In this document: positions 19,766 through 26,303 of the stretch, in pieces
Position numbering within the stretch: position 1 is the first letter of the stretch
Layout: each line of letters begins with the position of its first letter
DNA from: Hypsibius dujardini
Taxonomy: Eukaryota; Tardigrada; Eutardigrada; Parachela; Hypsibiidae
Length of the DNA stretch: 26,303 bases
Direction: 5' to 3'
Assembly: GCA_001579985.1 (NCBI GenBank)
Contig: LRSR01013862.1
Location: 1-26,303, forward strand
Program-made: the position numbers and the translations under genes
The notes under the pieces: generated by a model
Databases searched by the model: none
Told to the model about the DNA's origin: nothing
The model's input: only the letters and a program-made list of their open reading frames with translations

Positions 19766-20469
19766 AGAAAATCGAGAACGAAAATAATATCGAAAATGTC
19801 AACTTCACGTCTCTATACATCCCAGCCGGACTCCAGGGCAGGGCCCAATTGGGACGTCATGTATGGTCAGGGGCCGTTAGAAGAGTTGGCATTGAGGAGT
19901 CATAGCTTACATTACGCGTGTGTTAATGGGAAGTGAGGTGATTTGAAGATGCAATCTGTGGCGTGCGAATTCTCCATGCGAGCGAACTCGCCCTGTACAG
20001 TAATGCAACAACTAGAATAGTATGTGCCACAAAATAGTATCAAGCCCAAGCGGTACGACAATTCCACCGGAAATGGAACAACGTGATTTGTTTTGCAGCC
20101 CTTTAACCCGATGTTAGGAGCACAGCAATTTGATTATGGGTGAGTAAACCTTGGCCGTGACGAGAGATTAGTTGACTAACGGAAGACCGCTAAAATTTTC
20201 GTCTGCCCTAATATTTTCGTTGGAATTGTTCTACAGCTGAGCCTTAATGCTACTTTGTGGCACATGGGCGAGTTCACAGATTACATCTTCAAATTACTTC
20301 ACTTCCCAATAACCCACGCGTAATGTAAGCTATGACTCCTCAATGCCAACCCTTCTAACGGATTCTGATCATACATGACGTCCCAATTGGGCCCTGCCCT
20401 GGAGTCCGGCTGGGATGTATAGAGACGTGAAGTTGACATTTTCGATACTACTTTCTTTCTCGATTTTCT
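19766..20469. repeat. Long foldback (inverted repeat) upstream of neprilysin copy B
   Basis: Arm 19766-20067 pairs with arm 20219-20469 at high identity. For example, ccagccggactccagggcag at 19823 has its exact complement near 20400, as do gaggagtcatagcttaca and atgtgccacaaa. About 60 bp in the first arm (around 19965-20025) is absent or diverged in the second. The ~150 bp spacer has no open frame. It starts about 70 bp upstream of the copy B start codon and ends within 10 bp of copy C. A foldback transposon or a palindrome-forming rearrangement are both possible. Confidence 0.85.
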
Positions 20470-20477
20470 TTGACCGT

Positions 20478-21044
20478 TTTCACTCTTCCGAAGGTTAGTT
20501 CAGTCAACGGCACCCTGACGCTGAACGAAAAAATCGCGAATGAGACCGGAATAAAGGCGGCATACGAGGTGAGTGATACTCGAGAACTGAACATGGAGCA
20601 TTTAGTATATCTCCCTCTTTTATGTGTCCCAACCAATACTTTATGACCAAGATGTAGTTTTTATCAGAGGTACACAATTGTACTTGTAGGCGTTTCAAAC
20701 CTTTTGAAGAACCGACGGCCGTTCCCTCCCACTTCTCCCGCGGTTCCTCACGTGGTCCGAAAACCAACTTATTTTCCCAACACATGCCCAAGTTAGTCAC
20801 TTAAAACTCTAAAAGTATAAGACAAAAATATAAAGATAATATCCTATGTGACGTGATCAAATGCCGTTTCAGTGTGTAGAGAAGGTGTGTGGCGTACACT
20901 TCCGGTTCGCTGAAATTTCAAATGACGGATGAACACAGCCCAGAAAAATTCCGCGGCACTCTCCTGATGCCGCAGTTTGCCAAAGCTTGTAACTGCCCTG
21001 TCGGGTCCGCTCTGAACCCGCCAACAAATTGGGGCTTTTGGTGA
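20478..21044 (+). pseudogene. Inverted, decayed copy of the last three neprilysin exons (copy C)
   Basis: Matches 14354-14920 of copy B in reverse orientation, introns included, so it arose by genomic duplication and not through RNA. Exon parts: 20478-20568 (FTLP...VNGTLTLNEKIANETG, so ENIAD has become EKIAN and the active-site Asp is Asn), 20690-20791 (102 bp; TGA replaces the CGA codon of the HFRK site) and about 20882-21044 (2-base loss at the acceptor side, 9-base in-frame loss in the FRVNGPLS segment, then FAKACNCPVGSALNP and the original stop). The 5' break lies inside exon 11, next to the foldback at 20469. It lacks the HExxH exon and cannot be a peptidase. Confidence 0.85.
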
Positions 21045-21843
21045 ATTTGGAATGGATGCTGAGACTTGACGAGTTATGAAACAAGACTTATAGAAGAACC
21101 TAGCGGTTAGTTGCGCAGCATGTCATGACATTAGCAGTACACTATGACAAATGTTGATGTCAATTTGTCACTATGTCATTATGGTTACTATACGAGAGGC
21201 ATGCTGAAATCATTGAAAGTCCAGTTTTCTCATTCTAGTTTCAGATTTCTGATTATCTATTTATTGAAATCTTGAAGTATATCTACTGCCCTACTCAAAC
21301 ACAAATTGGATTAAAATTCCGGAAGGACTACAGGAAGAAAATGCCGGAAATCGGGAAGTGGTGTCTGTCTTTGGAAAATTAGAAACGAATAGATCACCAC
21401 TCTGGTACACAGTCGCAGAATGCTGAAAAATGTCGAAGAATGTCGAAAAATGGTTGAGACGACAATGTTTTGACGGGATAAGTGGCGTATGTAGTTCGCT
21501 ATTCGAGCAACAGCAACGGACTTGCAGTTTCAGATAACATCATGGGCTTTCTGTAGATATCATCGCTCTGGGCGGGAAGCAACCGGCGAGCATTTCAGCT
21601 TCGGCAAAATTGTCTCATTCAATCTATCTGAGGTTCCGCCGTTTAATCTTGATCGTCTGTCGTTCTGGCTAAATTCACCGATCGATACAGTAATTTGTCC
21701 TTGTTCATCCCTTACAAGCTGAAAAATCCCCGATCAACGCACGACACCAACGTTACGTGTGACACCGTTACAGTATTCATTTTTTACTGCAACGTATCAG
21801 TACATTTTGCTAACAGCCAGACATGGAATGAGACCGCAATATC
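21045..21843. other. Spacer between neprilysin copy C and the membrane-protein gene
   Basis: No gene is supportable. Short overlapping frames at 21522-21977 lack domain or splice evidence. This should include the promoter and 5' UTR of the gene starting at 21844; I see no TATA box or initiator I would defend. Confidence 0.4.
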
Positions 21844-24800
21844 ATGGATGGATTATTTTATCAGTGCGTTTACAACGGTGTTCCAAGCTTCAATCTACGT
21901 TACTTGGCCTGTTTTGTACTGTGTGTCACCCTGTGTGGTCTCGAACATTGCTCTTGTGTGGCAGAGGAAATGATTGAATTATTCCGTTATGACAATTCAA
22001 CTGAATCAATGAACATCAGCACCTGGCAGACCTGGCAGACAATCGAACTGGGGAACAATTCATTTGACGAAAAACAAGTGGCCATTTCAGGCCATCCACT
22101 TGCGTTAAGTTTGGTAACGGACATGGACTGTACTCTTACCGGAATGCGGAACCGCAGAAACGACAGCTCCTCAAATAGAGGCTCTCCAGTGCTGCCAGCG
22201 ATTGCCCAGCGCGTTACGACCGAGAGGAACTATCAATTTCTCTACGGGGAAGTGGAGTGGTATGCCAAAATCTTCGCATCTGAGAGCGTGTCCAACGTGT
22301 TCTCCATCCAAACAAATTTTTTTTACCGTTGAACTTTCCGTGCGATTCCATCTGCGATATGGGCTTCACACCAAGGCCATTGCATTTTTCAGAATGCCTG
22401 GGGGATTACTCTCGCCGGATTTCATGGACTCCGATTCATCCGACGGACAAGCAGAGACTAACGACACGGACTGGACGAGTGCTGCACTTGTTAGTTCTGA
22501 TCCGTATGCCTACAACAGATACAAGCTTCAGTGGGATAAGTCACAAATGACTTGGTACTTGAATGATCGCATGATGCATACTCTGACACAATCGTTTAAG
22601 GTGAACCGTGAGCCCTCGTCTATCGAAATGCGCCTTACGTGTGATCCTGACGGGTTTATGATTTGGGGCGGAGACTCGTCGTTTGAAATGCCGTTGGTTG
22701 TTGACACGGAGGGCTGTTTTGTGATTGAATCGGTAATTGTTCGCCAGCAGCAGCCTCGTTTCGGGAACCCAACTGCTTACGAGTTTTCTTCTTGGGCCAA
22801 ATTCTGGCGAGTGGCCGCAAATCCATACAGTGATCCCTATCTCTACAACTACACTGGCGTCGGTCTGGAAGAGGATGCTGGTGTTTTGCGTGTACAATGT
22901 GATGCCACTTTAACACAGAAACAGTTGAGAGTTGACGTCCGAGACGAGTTTTTATTTGGAGAGGTAGAATGGTGGGTGAAATGGGATGGATTGGCACCGG
23001 GCATTCCGGTGCAGGACAATACGCCTGCTTCTTTACCCGAACGGGATGGGTATTTTAAGTTGGCTCTGGATGACATTGACTGCATGCAACTTAACAGCAA
23101 TTACTGTCGAGTTTTACGGCCACCAACGAATGAAATTGTGGTATTTATCTTCGGAAAGTGAGTCAATCTCCTTCGAAATCGTACGTTCCAGCAGTTGGAA
23201 CTCTCCAATATCATTAAAATAGGTTTGGGACACCCTGCCTTGCACCGTACTTGCATTTGCTCGTTCAAGGTTCTTACAAGTCGGAACCTCATGCTAGAGC
23301 CAGGAGGTAGACAAAGTGGGAAAACGCATTTTTTTTTCAAAATTGAAGCAAAAATTCGGCCTTCTGTTCCTGATCAGTTTGAAACTTGTGGGGATGTGGG
23401 GGGGTCTGATTCCCAAGCCTCCTGGAATTTCAAAACATTTAGAAAACTTCACCTTCTCACAGGGACTATTTTAAGGGAGAATTAAGGTTTACACAAGCGC
23501 CCTAGAATCAATAATAACGCTGTAATATACTTTATAGTACTGTTTTGCATTCATTAACCGATACGCAAGGAACCGAAATTGTGAATTTCAGACAAAACAA
23601 TGAACATATTAGTTTAGAACTGAACTTTCACAAAATTCTCTTCCTCTTGTTTCCGTTCATTGGCCTCATCAAAAACGCCGGTGTACCAAGCACTACTTTC
23701 TTGCGGCCCAGAGGAGACTGTACGACGCTCTTTCTCTACCATCCAGATCTTGACAGCGGGCCACACATTAAAATTCGTCAGGACTGGCATGTTGATCATC
23801 ACATGCAGGTACTGATTAGCCGTTTCAGACGTCATCCGAGAACGGTCAGGAGATTTCAGCAAATTGTAAGCAGAAATGAGCCGTTCAACGTCACAGGAGT
23901 GCGGCACAGCTACGATCACTCGCGCGAGACAAACTGTCACAAGCTTCATCGATGGCTGCTTCATAGCTATCAGCAGATTTTGGCGGACAGACTGATCTTC
24001 AACCAGTCCGGAACGGGAAAAGTCAGTCAGCTCCAACGCGAAGTCCTTCAAACTCAGGTCAGGGGCAATAGTCGCATGACAAACTCTCAAATCATCCGAC
24101 GTATAAACACCAGTTGGGTGAGTGAGCGGTCTCAACGCTTGGATCATTTCGTTGTCTATACCCATCCGCTCGCTAAAAAAGTTGACCATCATAGTGGAGA
24201 TCCGAACTAGGGCGAAAGGTCGAAGAACAGACACGTTCTTGTTCGGTCTCCCGACCGGCGTCTTGGTCCACATCTCGACGCCGAAGAATGTCCGTTTGTT
24301 CCCATCAGTAGTCAAGAGCTCGACAACTTTCTCCTCCCAACCACCGATCAACGGTTCCTGCTGGAGGGCAATCAGGTCAGTCACAGCGTGACCGACGTGC
24401 TTGTCCAATTCATCCAACGTCAGAGTGTCTGCCTGCGTTTTCTTCTGGAATCTTCTTCTCCTTACTCACTTTTTTTCACAATCCGTGGTGTTCGTCGTTG
24501 CAAGTCAGGTCGATCCGTCAACGAGATTGAAAATACAGGTAAAAAATAAGTGAATAAAAATCAAGCCAAATGGAGACTCAAGATATAAAAAAAAAGTCCT
24601 AATTTCAAGCCGCAACAGACATAGACACGCACACGGGAGAGTAAAGTGGATGAACGCGTAATACTGGTAACCGTATGAGACGTAGGACGTGATATAATAC
24701 CGCACTGAGCCACTCACCACGGCAAAGTGAACAAACTGGTGTTCTCGTTTGATTTAAATCTTCAGGTCTGTACGAGACTACACTGCCTTTAGCCACTGTC

Positions 24801-25906
24801 CGCGTACTGTGTTAGGGCGCAGATTGTTTGTGAGCATTTCTGAAATTTTATTTCTACGAATATACAGCCATAAAATGTCAAAAAGTGTGTAAACCTTAAG
24901 CCATTTAGGTTTACACACAATGCTTTAGGTTTACACATTTTGTGTTAGGTTTACACACTAAAATAGTCCCTGCCTTCTCATTAAATCTGTGATTTGTTAG
25001 AGTCAAATATGCGCACCCTTGTAACACCTGCAGACGGTAGGCTAAAAACACTCCAGAATGGTCAAATTCGATGGAAAAACTAAAGTTTCTGCAACTGTTT
25101 TCAAATTCCGGTGGGGGGCGGGGCGGGGCGTCTACTGGAAATCAGATCTCCACATCGCAGAAGTTTCAAAATGATCAAAGACAAGATGACTTGTAAGGAC
25201 CTGTAAGGACCTGTAAAGACCTAAACAAGTCCCTCTGAATATGTAATCCCATTGAGTTCCGTATCTTTCAGCGGTACCGTTCAGTTTGGCATTGTGCATT
25301 GGGTAGATGAAGTAGACATGCACACTTTGAGGACTACCATCGTGGCCAACCATTGGTATAACTTCCGAATCCGCTGGACAGCAAGCAGAATATCACTGGA
25401 CATTGGTGGGGTTTCCTTTCGTAACGTGACCAACGCAGCCGTCATTCCTCAAATGGGTCTACACATTTCGGTGGGGGCCATGGCCCGAGGGGGTCTGGGA
25501 TATTCGGATTCACGAGGCCACGTCATGGAGGTTACAAACGTCACTCTACGCAAGCTGTTGGATCAGCGTGTGAATGTCTCGAACAAAGAAGATGGAAACC
25601 CCCGAAACAATTTAACCAGCGGGGTGGAAATTGTAGTTGGGCAATGGTCTGGCGCAGCTATTACAGCAACTGGAGTGATTCTATCTGTGTTCTTCATTGC
25701 TTCATGCGCGGTTCTCCTATTTCTCAAAATTCGCCGCCGTTCGCAGGCACGATCGATGAGACCCTGGAGTGCTATCTCAACTTGGGGCGACGTCATTCAA
25801 ACGATGCTGACTCGAGCTCCGTCACCCGAAGTGAGAGCCGAGTTTGAATGCCTGCTGCGGCGAAATCCGACGACCGTGGAAATATCTCTCTCTGCGCTGC
25901 ACATAG
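21844..25906 (+). CDS. Type I membrane protein with tandem GH16/ConA-like ectodomains, 3' end outside window
   Basis: ATG at 21844 starts a signal peptide (hydrophobic core YLACFVLCVTLC, residues 20-31). Exon 1 runs to 23157 (donor AA|GTGAGT); exon 2 is 25272-25906 (acceptor gtatctttcag, donor ATAG|GTAAGC). The join is phase 2 on both sides and gives Asn. Two similar units follow one another. The first has FLYGEVEWYAKIF and YNRYKLQWDKSQMTWYLNDR; the second has FLFGEVEWWVKWDG and WYNFRIRWTASRISLDIGG. These match the beta-strand pattern of GH16 glucanase folds (YGRxE...; HxYxxxWxPxxIxWYVDG), but neither has the catalytic ExDxE, so a glycan-binding role is inferred. A membrane helix (nt 25654-25725, ITATGVILSVFFIASCAVLL) precedes KIRRRSQARS and a cytosolic tail. 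The frame slips by one base in T8 at 22317-22324, between FSIQTNFF and TVELSVRF: sequencing error or inactivating indel. Confidence 0.6.
23614..24417 (-). pseudogene. hAT transposase, C-terminal remnant
   Basis: 267 residues from the first usable start codon, and open about 40 bases further upstream. Residues 172-210 read PHSCDVERLISAYNLLKSPD and on to LHVMINMP, matching the hAT C-terminal dimerisation domain (P-x-S-x-x-x-ER-x-FS...L...N). The preceding DLSLKDFALELTDFSRSG and helical segments fit the end of the RNase H-like catalytic region. The N-terminal BED finger and most catalytic residues are missing and no upstream exon was found, so it is probably inactive. It runs opposite to the host gene. 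Confidence 0.7.
24884..24959. repeat. Subterminal GGTTTACACA repeats of the hAT element
   Basis: ttaggtttacaca occurs at 24905, 24925 and 24945 with a 20-bp period, plus one inverted copy (agtgtgtaaacct) at 24884. Another copy, aaggtttacaca, lies near the opposite end of the element at about 23485. Clustered short repeats near both ends are known binding sites for hAT transposases, so a binding role is plausible but inferred. Confidence 0.7.
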
Positions 25907-26303
25907 GTAAGCGTACTCAGATTAGAATCTAGGCGCAGTGACAAGTGTTACCATACCATGCCCCACATCCCCGTCAAAGTCAATATCTCATTGCCTGGCA
26001 CACGGATACCATTAGTATGTTTCCTTCACAAATAAAACATTGTCGCCGAGGCCTCGTATTTTTTATTTTGGCACCCTCAATCACGTTACCGAGTGACATT
26101 CGTAAACGGTTCGTCTATAGTCGGCTTTGTAACAGTATTGTAACCCAACGTAATGTGAAAGTGACGTCACGCGGTGTTGTGGTTTTGCGCACGGTGTTTT
26201 GGGTTGGCACGAAGTTCAAAGCGTTCATTGACGTGCATGACGTCACGTTGTAGTGCAATACGGCTACAAGTCCCGACTACAAACCAGCTTTAAGAGCACA
26301 ATG
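25907..26303. other. Downstream intron of the membrane-protein gene, with two CRE-like palindromes
   Basis: Intronic sequence after the donor at 25907; no further exon is recognised before the window ends. Two perfect TGACGTCA octamers occur at 26162-26169 and 26238-26245. This is the consensus for CREB/ATF factors; function is unproven. Confidence 0.4.

Larger units (their letters stand above)
23269..25221. mobile_element. hAT-type DNA transposon in an intron
   Basis: The left end is ggttcttacaagtcggaacc at 23269. The right end is cttgtaaggacc at 25190-25201, followed by two more ctgtaa(a/g)gacc copies to 25221. About 200 bp inside each end is a diverged inverted repeat with shared GATCA(g/t)TTTGAAACTT, G-rich and GATT(t/c)CCA words. 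Between them are the transposase remnant and subterminal repeats. The element fills most of the intron 23158-25271. No clear 8-bp target duplication is visible, so the exact ends may be off by some bases. Confidence 0.65.

Noticed and set aside
21105-21190. Recurring atgtcat/tgacaaat words forming a small inverted repeat
   Set aside because: Arms are only about 8 bp in AT-rich sequence, so chance is a sufficient explanation.
21695-21977. 92-residue hydrophobic plus-strand frame that could be read as membrane helices
   Set aside because: It overlaps the signal peptide of the gene at 21844 in another frame and has no recognisable motif.
22541-22997. 118- and 113-residue minus-strand frames
   Set aside because: Shadows of the ectodomain-coding exon; no motif or splice support.
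23545-24210. 221-residue plus-strand frame inside the transposon
   Set aside because: It is the antisense shadow of the hAT transposase remnant, which carries the recognisable motif.
1-26303. CRISPR array, bacterial operons or ribosome binding sites
   Set aside because: No regular spacer-repeat pattern; the genes are intron-split animal families.

Overview
The window is eukaryotic, from a compact-gene invertebrate animal. Coding sequence is split by GT-AG introns of about 70 bp to 2 kb with matching phases, and the products are animal families: an M13 neprilysin, a rhodopsin-like GPCR, a type I membrane protein and a hAT transposase. Microsatellites and small foldback transposons are common. 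A tardigrade or another ecdysozoan would fit, but nothing here fixes the phylum. Many genes are broken or partial, so this looks like an accessory, repeat-rich region.

Layout. 145-1709 (+): three 3' exons of an unrecognised cysteine-rich protein, all joined in phase 2. 3229-4801 (-): a broken neprilysin paralogue (copy A) without its middle exons. 5588-7252: a composite minisatellite, a hexanucleotide microsatellite and a transposon-end remnant. 7710-8819 (+): two GPCR exons holding TM1-TM3 start and TM6-TM7; TM3 end to TM5 is absent, and a GACA microsatellite lies between them. 8820-14353: mostly intergenic, with a tRNA-like SINE head, hairpins, a lone signal-peptide exon on the minus strand (12239-12389) and weak open frames.

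14354-19697 (-) is a near-complete 13-exon M13 metallopeptidase (copy B). It has a type II membrane anchor, the HELAH and ENIAD zinc-site motifs and the C-terminal substrate-site histidine and arginine. Its introns carry two small inverted-repeat elements. Upstream of its start are a ~700 bp foldback (19766-20469) and an inverted, decayed genomic copy of its own last three exons (copy C, 20478-21044, +).

21844-25906 (+): a signal peptide, two tandem GH16/concanavalin-A-like ectodomains, one transmembrane helix and a basic cytosolic tail, with a probable one-base frameshift in a T8 run. Its only clear intron holds a ~1.95 kb hAT-type transposon (23269-25221). The element has long degenerate terminal inverted repeats, subterminal GGTTTACACA motifs and a C-terminal transposase remnant. 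The 492 bp element in an intron of copy B shares its ends and looks like a non-autonomous relative.

The clearest story is the neprilysin cluster: one probably working gene, two dead relatives in different states of decay, and loss in the working gene of both cysteines at the positions of one conserved family disulphide. All homology calls come from reading motifs, with no database search.
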